A stretch of 64,000 nucleotides of DNA from an uncultured Collinsella sp. (GTDB lineage Bacteria > Actinomycetota > Coriobacteriia > Coriobacteriales > Coriobacteriaceae): positions 1-64,000 of the forward strand of contig CABRHW010000004.1 of assembly GCA_902470765.1 (NCBI GenBank), read 5' to 3'. This document shows, piece by piece, positions 8,147 to 16,983 of this stretch. A program made the translations under genes and the position numbers. A model generated the notes under the pieces. That model was not told the origin of the DNA. It saw only the letters and a program-made list of their open reading frames with translations, and did not search any database. Within the stretch, counting starts at the first letter, position 1, and every line of letters starts with the position of its first letter.

Positions 8147-9373
8147 TTAAGCCTGAGCGGCAGCAGAGCTGGGACCCTGGACCTTGGCCCACGTCTTGAG
8201 CGACAGTGTGTCGATCTCGATAAAGCCGGCGCTGGCCTTCTCATCAAACGTGGTGTCGCGGTCGTAGGTAGCCAGACCGTAGTCATACAGGCTAAACGGG
8301 CTCTTGCGACCGACGACATGGCAGTTGCCCTTAAAGAACTTCAGGCGGACGGTGCCGGTCACGAACTTCTGGGTGTCGGCCATAAAGGCGTCGAGCGCGT
8401 TCTTGAGCGGGCTGTACCACTGGCCGTTGTACACGGCGGTCGCCCAATCCTGCTCGAGCTTAATCTTGGTCTTGAGCAGGTCGCCCTCGACGCAGATGTC
8501 CTCGAGTGCCTTGTGGGCGGTGATGAGCGTCAGGGCGCCGGGAACCTCGTAGCACTCGCGGCTCTTGAGGCCCACCAGACGATCCTCGACCAGGTCCAGG
8601 CGACCAAAGCCGTTGTCGCCCGAAATCTTGTTGAGGGCAATGACGATCTCGGAGAGTTTCATCTTCTTGCCATCGACGGCGACGGGCTTGCCGGCCTCAA
8701 ACTCGATCTCGGTATACGTCGGGGTGTCGGGCGTGTCCTCGGGGTTCTTGGTCATAACCCAAGCGTCGTCGAGCGGCTCGTTCCAGGGATCCTCCAGGTG
8801 ACCGCACTCGATGGCGCGACCCCACAGGTTGTCATCGATGGAGTAGGGGTTGTCGTTGGCACCCTCGGGAACCGGCACGTTGTGGGCGTGGGCATAGGCG
8901 ACCTCGTCGGGACGGCACTTCAGATCCCACTCGCGAACCGGGGCGATAACCTTGAGCTCGGGGTCGAGGGCCTTGACGGCAGCCTCAAAACGAACCTGGT
9001 CGTTACCCTTGCCGGTGCAGCCGTGGGCGACGTAAGTCGCGCCAAACTCGTGAGCGACCTCGACGAGCTTCTTGGCGAGCAGCGGGCGAGACAGGGCGGA
9101 AAGCAGCGGATACTTGTTCTCGTACATGGAGTTTGCGGCGATGGCCTTAGTCAAGAACTCATCGGAGAACTCGTCGCGCAGGTCGAGCACCTGGCAATCG
9201 AGAACGCCCAGGTCGAGGGCCTTCTGCTTCTTGGCGTCCAGGCCGGTCTCCTCCTGGCCCACGTTGCCGCAGACACAAACGACATCGAGATTCTTCTCGT
9301 CCTGGAGCCACTTGACACATACGGATGTATCAAGACCACCGGAATATGCGAGAACGACTTTTTCCTTGCTCAT
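8147..9373 (-). CDS. argG: Argininosuccinate synthase
   Basis: ArgG joins citrulline and aspartate at the cost of ATP. The 408-residue protein has the N-type pyrophosphatase loop AYSGGLDTS at residues 9-17 and the GCTGKGNDQVRFE block in the first third. The ATG at 9373 has AAAGG upstream and matches the family start; the longer frame to 9424 adds 17 residues with no family support. A roughly 375-nt untranslated leader precedes it and contains a 24-codon peptide rich in arginine codons, suggesting attenuation by arginyl-tRNA supply. Confidence 0.97.
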   Translation of the reverse strand: MSKEKVVLAYSGGLDTSVCVKWLQDEKNLDVVCVCGNVGQEETGLDAKKQKALDLGVLDCQVLDLRDEFSDEFLTKAIAANSMYENKYPLLSALSRPLLAKKLVEVAHEFGATYVAHGCTGKGNDQVRFEAAVKALDPELKVIAPVREWDLKCRPDEVAYAHAHNVPVPEGANDNPYSIDDNLWGRAIECGHLEDPWNEPLDDAWVMTKNPEDTPDTPTYTEIEFEAGKPVAVDGKKMKLSEIVIALNKISGDNGFGRLDLVEDRLVGLKSRECYEVPGALTLITAHKALEDICVEGDLLKTKIKLEQDWATAVYNGQWYSPLKNALDAFMADTQKFVTGTVRLKFFKGNCHVVGRKSPFSLYDYGLATYDRDTTFDEKASAGFIEIDTLSLKTWAKVQGPSSAAAQA

Positions 9374-9578
9374 GGCTGTTTCCTTTCGCCCTTGGTAGCT
9401 AGTTAGAACATCGGTCAGTTGCAAGTCATTTCAAGGTCATATACCGTGCAATATCAGGTTAAATAGCAAAAATCAGCACATACATGCCCTAGAAACATGC
9501 AGCAATGTCGTGCTAAAACCCAACGACCTCAAAATGACTCTGTTGAGGCAATTCGCCCCATGCGGACAGAGACGATTG

Positions 9579-9653
9579 TTATCGTCGTCGGGAAATTGCG
9601 CGCTGGCGTCGGATGGCATTGTCTGCAGTAGTGATGATCTGTACGAACTGCAT
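9579..9653 (-). CDS. Arginine-rich leader peptide of argG
   Basis: A 24-codon frame starts at ATG 9653 with a near-ideal ribosome-binding site (AAAGGAG, 6 nt spacing). It ends in RRQRAISRRR followed directly by TAA. Six of the last ten codons are arginine codons, including a final CGA-CGA-CGA, a rarely used codon in this DNA. It sits between a good promoter (9757-9784) and argG, the penultimate gene of arginine synthesis. Stem-loop candidates follow: CTCTGT/ACAGAG around 9538-9574, and an AGCAC...GTGCT structure ending in GATTTTT (about 9470-9520). It looks like a ribosome-mediated attenuator. Confidence 0.75.
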   Translation of the reverse strand: MQFVQIITTADNAIRRQRAISRRR

Positions 9654-9756
9654 CTGCCTCTCCTTTCACCTATCGCCGGGCGCAATTCAAATATCGTAAA
9701 CGGTACCTTTTTCTCGGTAAGCGGCTATTTTGCCGTCTCCGTTTTCGATTGTCGCT

Positions 9757-9784
9757 ATATTACGATAAAGTGCCCGCTGCACAA
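9757..9784 (-). promoter_or_regulatory. Probable argG promoter
   Basis: The minus strand has TTGTGC (9779-9784), a 16-nt spacer and TAATAT (9757-9762). Transcription would start near 9750 and include the leader peptide. Together with the leader and the attenuator stems this accounts for most of the 9374-9927 gap. Confidence 0.65.
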
Positions 9785-9927
9785 GCGACAAATTCAAATT
9801 TCTGAAAAGTTTTTTCATTAGTTTGTGAAATGCAGTGCAAATACGCTGCGTTCCTGCGAAAATACGCCTGACTACGAGTTGATGGTTATAACATCTGAAA
9901 CAATTTCGAAACGAAAGGCTCGCTTTT

Positions 9928-10755
9928 ATGCAAACTTACGAATCGGACGCCAATATTGGAAACATTAAGATTCTCGCCGTTGATATGGACAAGACGCTTC
10001 TCACCGACGAGCGCGTGCTACCTCAGGGTCTTGATGAGCGCCTGGACAAGCTCGCCGAAGCCGGCATCGTATTCTGCCCCGCTAGCGGACGTCCAGCCCC
10101 CAAGCTCGAGGAGATGTTCGAGGACATCAAGAACCGCCTCGCCTTTTGTCCCGACAACGGAGCCTGCGTCATCTATCGCGGCAACTATATCTATAAGAGC
10201 AACATCGATGTGGCGCTGTATCAGCAGGTCTTGAGCCGCGCCTCGGAGGATCCGCGCGCCGTTCCCGTCCTGTGCTGCTTCGACGAGTTCTACGTGCTTG
10301 CCCGCGACCATCAGTACCACGACGAGATCAGCGTCTACTACAACACGATCAACTACGTCGACACCTTTGAGGGCATTGATTTCGAGTCCAACAAGATTTC
10401 GGTCTTCTTCCCCGGCTACGACGCCGAGCCCGCTTTCCGCGAGACCTATAGCCCCGAGTTCTCGGACAAGCTCTACGTCACCAACGCCGGGCGCGAGTGG
10501 ATCGACTTTATGAACCTGGGTGTCGACAAGGGCGCCGGCGTCGCGCATCTGTGCGAGCAGCTCGGCATTGATATCGCCGATGCCGCCGCCGTGGGCGATA
10601 CGTACAACGATATTCCCATGCTGGAGCGCGTCGGTCACAGCTTTATCGTGGACAATGCCGAGGAGCATATGAACGCGCATGCTAAGTGGCGCATTCCGAG
10701 CAACAACGACGGGGGCGTACTGACGCTCATCGACGACATCTTGGCGGCTCGTTAA
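9928..10755 (+). CDS. Cof-type HAD-IIB family hydrolase
   Basis: This is a probable sugar-phosphate or nucleotide phosphatase of the Cof subfamily. The 275-residue protein has motif I DMDKT at 19-23, a large C2 cap between about 90 and 190, and motif IV GDTYNDIPML near 224-233. The ribosome-binding site is GAAAGG, 11 nt before ATG. It stands alone and is followed by a 129-nt perfect-armed palindrome. The substrate is not predictable. Confidence 0.9.
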   Translation: MQTYESDANIGNIKILAVDMDKTLLTDERVLPQGLDERLDKLAEAGIVFCPASGRPAPKLEEMFEDIKNRLAFCPDNGACVIYRGNYIYKSNIDVALYQQVLSRASEDPRAVPVLCCFDEFYVLARDHQYHDEISVYYNTINYVDTFEGIDFESNKISVFFPGYDAEPAFRETYSPEFSDKLYVTNAGREWIDFMNLGVDKGAGVAHLCEQLGIDIADAAAVGDTYNDIPMLERVGHSFIVDNAEEHMNAHAKWRIPSNNDGGVLTLIDDILAAR

Positions 10756-10766
10756 CGTGGCTCGTT

Positions 10767-10895
10767 GGGCCTGGCCGGGCGGCACGGGTTAACTTTTCGC
10801 TCGGTCAGGTCCTGCGCAAGACGAAAGCCACATTAAGTGGCTTTCTTTGCGTGCGGAATCTACGAAAAGTTAACCCGTGCCGCCCGGCCAGGCCC
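10767..10895. repeat. Long palindrome, 33-bp perfect arms
   Basis: Arms at 10767-10799 and 10863-10895 are exactly complementary over 33 bp. The 63-nt loop contains its own stem (GAAAGCCAC / GTGGCTTTC at 10823-10845, flanked by CGCAA / TTGCG). There is no T-tract, so it is not a classical terminator. It lies between convergent genes. Confidence 0.9.
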
Positions 10896-10965
10896 TAGGT
10901 TTACTTACCTGCCGCCAAGATGGCGTCTTGAGTGTCTAGATACTTAGGCTGAATTTAATTGAACG

Positions 10966-10998
10966 AAGGACGCTCCTTGTTGATGAGGGGCGTCCTTC
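10966..10998 (-). terminator. Probable polA terminator
   Basis: The stem AAGGACGC / GCGTCCTT lies 36 nt after the polA stop. The minus-strand tail is only moderately T-rich. Confidence 0.55.
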
Positions 10999-11032
10999 TG
11001 GTTTTGGTTACTTTGGAATTGTGGTCGTGCCC

Positions 11033-13780
11033 TTACTTGGCGTCTGCCCAGGTCACTCCAGTCGAAGCTTCGGCGATTAGGGGTACGCGTAGGTCTACGA
11101 CGTGTTCCATGACGTCTTGGACCATGGCGGTCAGGCGCTCGACTTCGTCGACCGGGCACTCAAAGTCCAGTTCGTCGTGTACCTGCAAGATCATGTGGGC
11201 GGCAAAGCCCTCTTCTTCCAGGCGGCGGCTTACGCGGGCCATCGCGATCTTGATGATGTCGGCGGCGGTGCCCTGCATGGGGTGGTTCATGGCCGTGCGT
11301 TCGCCAAAGCCGCGAAGCTGCGGATTTTTGGCCTTGAGCTCGGGAATATGGCGTCTGCGGCCGTACATGGTCTCGGCGTAGCCCGTCTGCTTAGCACGCG
11401 CCACCACGTTGTCGAGGAACGTGCGCACGCCCGGGTAGGCCTCGTAGTAGCGGTCGATCATGTCGCGTGCCTCGGCCATCGAGATATGCAGCGACTGCGA
11501 CAAACCGTAGGCCTGCTGGCCGTACACGATGCCAAAGTTCACGGCCTTGGCGCGGCTGCGCAAGTCGGGCGTTACCTCGGACACGGGAACGCCAAACACG
11601 CGCGCGGCCGTCTCGGCATGGAAGTCCTCACCCTCGTTAAAGGCACGTACCAGATGTTCATCGCCCGAGAGATGCGCGAGCAGGCGCAGCTCGATCTGCG
11701 AGTAGTCCACCGCCAAAAAGACACTGCCCTCCCCCGCCGAAAACGCCGTCTTGACGGTACGACCCAGCTCCGAGCGCGTCGGGATGTTCTGCAGGTTCGG
11801 GTCGCTCGAGGACAGACGCCCCGTCGCGGTGATGGTCTGGTTGTACGTGGTGTGTACGCGACCGTCACCGCGGCGCAGCGGGCCCAGTGTGTCCAGATAG
11901 GTGGACTTGATCTTGGACTTCTCACGCCAGTCCAAAATCAGGAGCACGATCTCGTGGTCGCGGGCAAGATCGCTCAACACCTTAGCATTGGTCGAATAAT
12001 AGCCGCGCTTAGTCTTCTTGAGGCCCTTGGTCGGAAGCCCCATCACATCAAACAGCACGTGCGAGAGCTGCATGGGGCTGCCGATATTAAAGGTCTCGTC
12101 ACCGGCAAGGTCGCGAATGCTGCGCTCAACCTCGGCAATCTGGGTCTCCAGGCCCTCGGACAGACTGTGCAGGCGCTCGGGGTCCACGAGCATGCCTGCG
12201 CGCTCCATCTTGGCAAGTACCGGAACGAGCGGCATCTCGATGCCATCGAACACGTTGGCGGCATTCTCGCGGGCCATGCGGTCGCGCAGCGGTGCGACCA
12301 GCGCCAGCGTCAAGGCCGCCGTGCGAGCGGCGGGCGAAGGAGCGTCCTCGCCGGCACCCTCTGCGCCGCGCGCCGCAGGCAGCGTCATTTGCAGATACGT
12401 ATCTGCAAGATATGCCTCATCGAACTCGGAGCGGTCGGAATCCAGCAGGTAGGCGGCAACCACGGTATCGAAGATGCGCGTGGAATCGGCAGCGAGCGGA
12501 TCCATGAGCTCGGGTTCAGAGGAATCGATAGGCGAAAGCTCGTGCAGCAGCGCTTTCATGTCCGGGCTCGCCACGCGGCCCTCCATAAACAGGCGCGCGA
12601 GCACACCGGCGATCACGCCGTGGACGAAGTTGAAGCCCTCAACTTCAGCCGCCGCATCGCTGTCGCCCTCTTCGAGCGCGAACAGGCCCTTGGACGTCGC
12701 CAACCACAGCGTGCGCGTCAGCCCAAAGAGCGCGCCCTCTTCCTTGTCGTCGTCCACCACGGCGGCGACCCACTCACCGGCACCAATCGCACGGGAGATC
12801 TCAGCCGCAACGGCACCAAGCGCGTCAGCATCGCCGGCGGCCGCGCGAACCATCGCAGGCATCTCAAACACACTGGAGGCAGCAGCCCCGCCCTCGCCGC
12901 CGATCAGTGCCAAGAAACGGTTCTGCATGGCGGTGATACCAAGCGTACCCAGCGCCGCGGAAACCTCATCGGCAGAAAACGCCGGGAAGGACGTCGCCTC
13001 AAAATCGAGCTCAACGGGTGCATCGGTGCGGATGGTCGCCACCTTGCGACTCAGCAGCGCGTCGTCGATGTGCGCGCGCAGGTTTTCGCCCATTTTGCCC
13101 TTGACCTCGTCGGCGTGTGCGATGACCTCGTCCAGGCTACCGTACTGTGCGATGAGCGCGCTCGCCTTTTTGGGGCCGATGCCCGGCACGCCGGGGATGT
13201 TATCGGACGTGTCGCCCTTCAGACCATAAAAGTCGGGCACGAGCGCCGGCGTGATGCCGTGATACAGATCGTCCACGCTCTCGGGCGTCATGATCGCCAC
13301 GTCGGACAGGCCCTTGCGGGTCGAGACCACGTTGACGTGCTCGGTCACGAGCTGATACATATCACGATCACCGGTCACCAGCAGCATGTCACAGCCGGCC
13401 TGCTCGCCCAGACGCGCCATAGTGCCCAGAATGTCATCGCCTTCCCAGCCCTCGGACTGCAAGATCGGCACGTTGAGCGCGGCGAGCAGCTCCTTAATCA
13501 TGGGAAACTGTGCGTGCAGATCGGGGTCCATGGGCGGGCGCTGAGCCTTGTACTGCGGCAGCATCTCCATGCGCACGCGCGGCTTGCCCTTGTCAAACGC
13601 CACAACAACGCCGTCGGGATTAAAGGCGTCAATCATCTTGAGGAACATATTCAAAAAGCCAAAGATCGCGTTGGTGGGACGACCGTCCGGCGCGTTCATG
13701 GTGGGCGGCACGGCGTGGAAGGCGCGGTGCATGAGCGAGTTGCCGTCGATAACGGCAAAGGTACGGCGCTTGTCAGACAT
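11033..13780 (-). CDS. polA: DNA polymerase I
   Basis: PolA fills gaps and removes RNA primers in replication and repair. The 915-residue protein has three parts: a 5'-nuclease (about 1-290), a 3'-5' exonuclease-like middle (about 300-520) and a family A polymerase. Polymerase motifs are visible: motif A AVDYSQIELRLLAHLSGD, motif B RSRAKAVNFGIVYGQ and motif C QVHDELDFE near residue 867. In the exonuclease part the DxE metal-binding motif is not recognisable (the matching place reads VAAVVDDDKE), so proofreading is probably lost, as in many Gram-positive PolI enzymes. The ATG at 13780 fits the family start better than the longer frame to 13819. Confidence 0.96.
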   Translation of the reverse strand: MSDKRRTFAVIDGNSLMHRAFHAVPPTMNAPDGRPTNAIFGFLNMFLKMIDAFNPDGVVVAFDKGKPRVRMEMLPQYKAQRPPMDPDLHAQFPMIKELLAALNVPILQSEGWEGDDILGTMARLGEQAGCDMLLVTGDRDMYQLVTEHVNVVSTRKGLSDVAIMTPESVDDLYHGITPALVPDFYGLKGDTSDNIPGVPGIGPKKASALIAQYGSLDEVIAHADEVKGKMGENLRAHIDDALLSRKVATIRTDAPVELDFEATSFPAFSADEVSAALGTLGITAMQNRFLALIGGEGGAAASSVFEMPAMVRAAAGDADALGAVAAEISRAIGAGEWVAAVVDDDKEEGALFGLTRTLWLATSKGLFALEEGDSDAAAEVEGFNFVHGVIAGVLARLFMEGRVASPDMKALLHELSPIDSSEPELMDPLAADSTRIFDTVVAAYLLDSDRSEFDEAYLADTYLQMTLPAARGAEGAGEDAPSPAARTAALTLALVAPLRDRMARENAANVFDGIEMPLVPVLAKMERAGMLVDPERLHSLSEGLETQIAEVERSIRDLAGDETFNIGSPMQLSHVLFDVMGLPTKGLKKTKRGYYSTNAKVLSDLARDHEIVLLILDWREKSKIKSTYLDTLGPLRRGDGRVHTTYNQTITATGRLSSSDPNLQNIPTRSELGRTVKTAFSAGEGSVFLAVDYSQIELRLLAHLSGDEHLVRAFNEGEDFHAETAARVFGVPVSEVTPDLRSRAKAVNFGIVYGQQAYGLSQSLHISMAEARDMIDRYYEAYPGVRTFLDNVVARAKQTGYAETMYGRRRHIPELKAKNPQLRGFGERTAMNHPMQGTAADIIKIAMARVSRRLEEEGFAAHMILQVHDELDFECPVDEVERLTAMVQDVMEHVVDLRVPLIAEASTGVTWADAK

Positions 13781-13946
13781 ATTGAATACCTCGCTTTGGG
13801 CTGGGCACGGTTTGCTCACTCCAGTTTACACGCTCCCCGCCCCACGGCCACCGCACATCAAGCTCCCCCGCCACCGTGAGCCCGCGCGTGATACGATGGC
13901 TCACGGTACATCAACCAGCACGATCGATCCGAAAGGAGCCTGCGTC

Positions 13947-15344
13947 ATGGAGCGTCCCTGCGCATGGAAAAAGTACACGCCACAGCAAGTCGAGGAGCTC
14001 GAGGAGCTTTGCCGCGGCTATAAGCAGTTTTTGAGCGAGAACAAGACCGAGCGCCTGTGCGTCAAGACCGGCATCAAGATGGCCGAGGAGGCGGGATACG
14101 TCGACCTGGAAACCGTGATCGCCGAGGGCCGCGCGCTCAAGGCCGGCGACAAGGTGTACGCCGCCAACCACGGCAAGGACCTCATGCTCGTCAACCTGGG
14201 CACCGCCCCGCTCGAGCAGGGCTTTAACATCCTGGGCGCCCACGTGGACTCGCCGCGCCTGGACCTTAAGCAGAATCCCGCCTTCGAGGCCGGCGACATG
14301 GCCTACCTCGACACGCACTACTACGGCGGCGTCAAGAGCTACCACTGGGTAGCCTCCCCGCTCGCACTCGTGGGCGTCATCTGCAAAAAGGACGGCACCA
14401 CCGTCGACATCAACATCGGCGACAAGGCGGACGACCCGGTCTTTACCATCTCCGACCTGCTGATTCACCTCTCGAGCGAGCAGATGTCCAAGCCTGCCAA
14501 GGACGCCGTCGATGCCGAGATCCTCGACGTGATCGTGGGCGGCCGCCCCGTCAAGTTTGACGAGGACGACAAGGACGCCCCCAAGGAGCCCGTCAAGCAG
14601 ATGTTCCTGGACATCCTCAAGGAGCAGTACGACGTCGAGGAGGAGGACTTCCTCTCTGCCGAGATCGAGGTCGTGCCCGCCGGCCCGGCCCGCGACATGG
14701 GCCTCGACCGCTCCATGATTCTGGGCTATGGCCACGACGACCGTGTCTGCGCCTATCCGTCCATGCTCGCCCAGATCAACGTCGCCAACGTGGAGCGCAC
14801 GAGCATCACACTCATCGTCGACAAGGAGGAAATCGGTTCCGTGGGTGCCACCGGCATGACGAGCCGCTTCTTCGAGAACACCGTCGCCGAGATCATGACG
14901 CTCGCCGGCGAGGATAGCCCGCTGGCCCTGCGCCGTGCACTCGCCCACAGCCGCATGCTCTCCTCCGACGTGTCCGCCGGCTTCGACCCGGGCTACGCCG
15001 GCAAGTTCGAAACCAAGAACGCAGCCTTTATGGGTCGCGGCCTGTGCTTTAACAAGTACACGGGCAGCCGCGGCAAGGGCGGTTCAAACGACGCCGACGC
15101 CGAGTACGTGGCCCTCGTCCGCGACATCATGGACGAGGCCGGCGTGGACTTCCAGACCTGCGAGCTCGGCCGCGTCAACGCGGGCGGCGGCGGCACCATC
15201 GCCTACATCATGGCCAAGTACGGCATGAACGTCATCGACTCCGGCGTTGCCGTCCTGTCCATGCATGCCCTGTGGGAGGTCGCCAACAAGGCCGACATCT
15301 ACGAGGCCTACCGCGGCTACAAGGCCTTCCTCAAGCGCGCCTAA
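13947..15344 (+). CDS. M18 family aminopeptidase
   Basis: This is a zinc metallopeptidase that removes N-terminal residues (aspartyl aminopeptidase / aminopeptidase I family). The 465-residue protein shows the metal-site motifs of the family in order: GAHVDSPR (His and Asp), GYGHDDRVCA (Asp), and DKEEIGS (catalytic Glu pair). The C-terminal GGGGTIAYIMAKYG and SMHALWEV supply the last His. The start at ATG 13947 has GAAAGGAG 8 nt upstream; the frame is open further 5' only because of base composition. It is followed by hairpin element 15362-15424. Confidence 0.93.
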   Translation: MERPCAWKKYTPQQVEELEELCRGYKQFLSENKTERLCVKTGIKMAEEAGYVDLETVIAEGRALKAGDKVYAANHGKDLMLVNLGTAPLEQGFNILGAHVDSPRLDLKQNPAFEAGDMAYLDTHYYGGVKSYHWVASPLALVGVICKKDGTTVDINIGDKADDPVFTISDLLIHLSSEQMSKPAKDAVDAEILDVIVGGRPVKFDEDDKDAPKEPVKQMFLDILKEQYDVEEEDFLSAEIEVVPAGPARDMGLDRSMILGYGHDDRVCAYPSMLAQINVANVERTSITLIVDKEEIGSVGATGMTSRFFENTVAEIMTLAGEDSPLALRRALAHSRMLSSDVSAGFDPGYAGKFETKNAAFMGRGLCFNKYTGSRGKGGSNDADAEYVALVRDIMDEAGVDFQTCELGRVNAGGGGTIAYIMAKYGMNVIDSGVAVLSMHALWEVANKADIYEAYRGYKAFLKRA

Positions 15345-15361
15345 TCCACCCCACCCATAAC

Positions 15362-15430
15362 TTGCGGTGGAATACGGATTGATTTGGCCTTTCAATGGCA
15401 CAAACAGACCGTATTCCACCGCAACTTTTT
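15362..15430 (+). repeat. TTGCGGTGGAATA-family hairpin, copy 1
   Basis: Arms TTGCGGTGGAATACGG (15362-15377) and its complement (15409-15424) match over 16 bp, with a 31-nt loop. The right arm is followed by CTTTTTT, so it can act as a terminator for the aminopeptidase gene. The same outer arm and a related loop (ATTTG-GCCTTT...GCACAA) occur in copy 2 after yaaA. Confidence 0.85.
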
Positions 15431-15448
15431 TAGCGAGAGAACGGTTCC

Positions 15449-16258
15449 ATGTTGCAGGTCATCATTTCGCCCGCCAAGCAAATGCGCGCGGCCCAAGATG
15501 CTTTTGAAGTCCTGGGCATTCCACCCTTTGTGCGCGAGACAGCTCGCCTCCACCGCGCACTGCTAGATATCGAGCGGAATGAAGGCAGCGGCGGCCTGCA
15601 GGCGCTATGGAACGTGAGCGACAAACTGCTGGGGCCTTGCCTCAACACCCTGCATGAGTTCAGGCCCATCCTGAAAAACGGCGATCTCGACAATCCCGCA
15701 CTCGCCCGTCACCTCTCCCCCGCCGTCATGTCCTATCACGGCATTCAATACCAGAGCATGGCGCCCAAGGTGATGGATTCCGCGCAGCTCGACTGGCTAC
15801 AAAACCATCTCTGGATCCTCTCGGGCCTTTACGGATGCGTGCGCCCCTTTCATGCCGTTGAACCGTATCGGCTGGAGATGGGCGCGAAGCTTGCCGTCGA
15901 CAATGCCCGAGACCTCTACGCGTTTTGGGGCGACAAGCTCGCACGGGCCATCGCTCCGGCAGGCTCCAACGCTACAATCGTCAATCTCGCCAGCGCGGAA
16001 TACGCCAAAGCCGTTCTGCCCTGCCTCGCGGGCGACGCCACGGTCGTCACATGCCTCTTTGGCGAAGGCATCCGCAACGGAAAACCCATCCAACGGTCGA
16101 CCGCCAGCAAAAAGGCGCGCGGCTCCATGGTGCGCTGGATGGCAGAAAACAAGCTCGAGGATGCAAGCGAACTTACCGCATTCAACATCGGCTATCGCCA
16201 CGTCCCCGAGCTCTCATACCTAGGCACCCTCATGTTCATCAACGAACAGATGCTCTAG
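15449..16258 (+). CDS. yaaA: Peroxide stress protein YaaA (DUF328/UPF0246)
   Basis: YaaA proteins limit free iron and oxidative DNA damage under peroxide stress and bind DNA. The 269-residue protein has the family start MLQVIISPAKQM, the central SYHGIQYQSM and LSGLYGCVRPFHAVEPYRLEMG blocks, and the C-terminal KKARGSMVRWM and FNIGYRH segments. The length is normal. The gene is bracketed by two copies of the same hairpin family (15362-15430 and 16302-16368). Confidence 0.92.
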   Translation: MLQVIISPAKQMRAAQDAFEVLGIPPFVRETARLHRALLDIERNEGSGGLQALWNVSDKLLGPCLNTLHEFRPILKNGDLDNPALARHLSPAVMSYHGIQYQSMAPKVMDSAQLDWLQNHLWILSGLYGCVRPFHAVEPYRLEMGAKLAVDNARDLYAFWGDKLARAIAPAGSNATIVNLASAEYAKAVLPCLAGDATVVTCLFGEGIRNGKPIQRSTASKKARGSMVRWMAENKLEDASELTAFNIGYRHVPELSYLGTLMFINEQML

Positions 16259-16301
16259 AGCCGGCACCCAACACTGACCCGCTCAGCCTTCTCTATATAA
16301 C

Positions 16302-16368
16302 TTGCGGTGGAATAATTCCTATTTGAGCCTTTTTCGCACAATCAGGAACTATTCCACCGCAACTTTTA
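16302..16368 (+). repeat. TTGCGGTGGAATA-family hairpin, copy 2
   Basis: Left arm 16302-16320 and right arm 16344-16362 pair at 18 of 19 positions. The outer 13 bp (TTGCGGTGGAATA) are identical to copy 1, the inner 6 bp differ but still pair, and the loop shares ATTTG-GCCTTT and GCACAA. The right arm is followed by CTTTTATG. It is a possible yaaA terminator. Confidence 0.85.
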
Positions 16369-16392
16369 TGAATTGGCTGCTAGGCTCGACAC

Positions 16393-16914
16393 CTATTCTG
16401 CTAGACCGTCGGCCTTTGCAATCCCGTTTGTCGAACCGTCCTGATAGACAATCTTGACGCGCTCGACCTCGGACACCGCAACACCCGACGGGGGCTCCAG
16501 GCGCCATTCCGTCAGCGCGATATCCATCGTCGTGGGCACATCCCCTTGATCTTTGAGCTTCACCGTCAACGTTTTGAACGTCGCATCATACGTCACGCGT
16601 TCGATTTCTTCGCCTGGGATGGACCCACCACTCAGCTGCAACTGCACAAACTCATCGCGCGGGTACCAATAATCGCCCGGAATGGCGAGCGTATTGGCAT
16701 TACCGCCAGTACTCCTCACCGCCATAATCGGTAGGCTATCATCGGCCTCAAACTCCCAGGCAGCGCCGCCGCGACCGCCAAACGTCCAAATACAAAAGGC
16801 AATCACCAGCACGGCAAGCACCGCAAAGCCAATCGCGACCAACTCATGGTGCGCACGGCCCTCCTCGGCCGATATGTCCCATTGCGTCTCTCGATATAGA
16901 TGCTTGTCTTCCAT
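16393..16914 (-). CDS. Single-pass membrane protein, unknown
   Basis: The 173-residue protein has a short cytoplasmic N-terminus, one strong transmembrane segment (about residues 28-47, ending in a tryptophan) and a roughly 125-residue extracytoplasmic domain rich in beta-type sequence. I recognise no family. The ATG at 16914 is chosen because GGGGAGG lies 7 nt upstream; the frame stays open upstream only through high GC. It is divergent from thiC, with about 70 bp between its start and the TPP riboswitch, so the two share a short promoter region. The function is not predictable. Confidence 0.75.
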   Translation of the reverse strand: MEDKHLYRETQWDISAEEGRAHHELVAIGFAVLAVLVIAFCIWTFGGRGGAAWEFEADDSLPIMAVRSTGGNANTLAIPGDYWYPRDEFVQLQLSGGSIPGEEIERVTYDATFKTLTVKLKDQGDVPTTMDIALTEWRLEPPSGVAVSEVERVKIVYQDGSTNGIAKADGLAE

Positions 16915-16964
16915 GTACGCCTCCCCACAGGCACGTTCGTTAGGCCAATCGTACCCATTCAGGC

Positions 16965-16970
16965 TATACT
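16965..16970 (+). promoter_or_regulatory. Possible thiC -10 box
   Basis: TATACT lies about 15-20 nt before the riboswitch aptamer. No clear -35 is seen at 16-18 nt spacing. Confidence 0.4.
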
Positions 16971-16983
16971 TGAGCCCACTACA

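Noticed and set aside
9473..9685. 70-codon minus-strand frame over the argG leader
   Set aside because: It lacks its own ribosome-binding site, and the overlapping 24-codon frame has an excellent one and a clear rationale.
9374..9784. T-box riboswitch before argG
   Set aside because: The conserved T-box sequence (AGGGTGGNACCGCG) is not present, while an Arg-rich leader peptide is.
10767..10895. Invertible promoter or recombinase site
   Set aside because: The 63-nt loop is too short for a usual invertible switch, contains its own hairpin, and the flanking genes point toward it.
11102..13879. Plus-strand frame of 925 codons opposite polA
   Set aside because: It is a composition artefact of a GC-rich gene; no domain is seen and it covers polA almost exactly.
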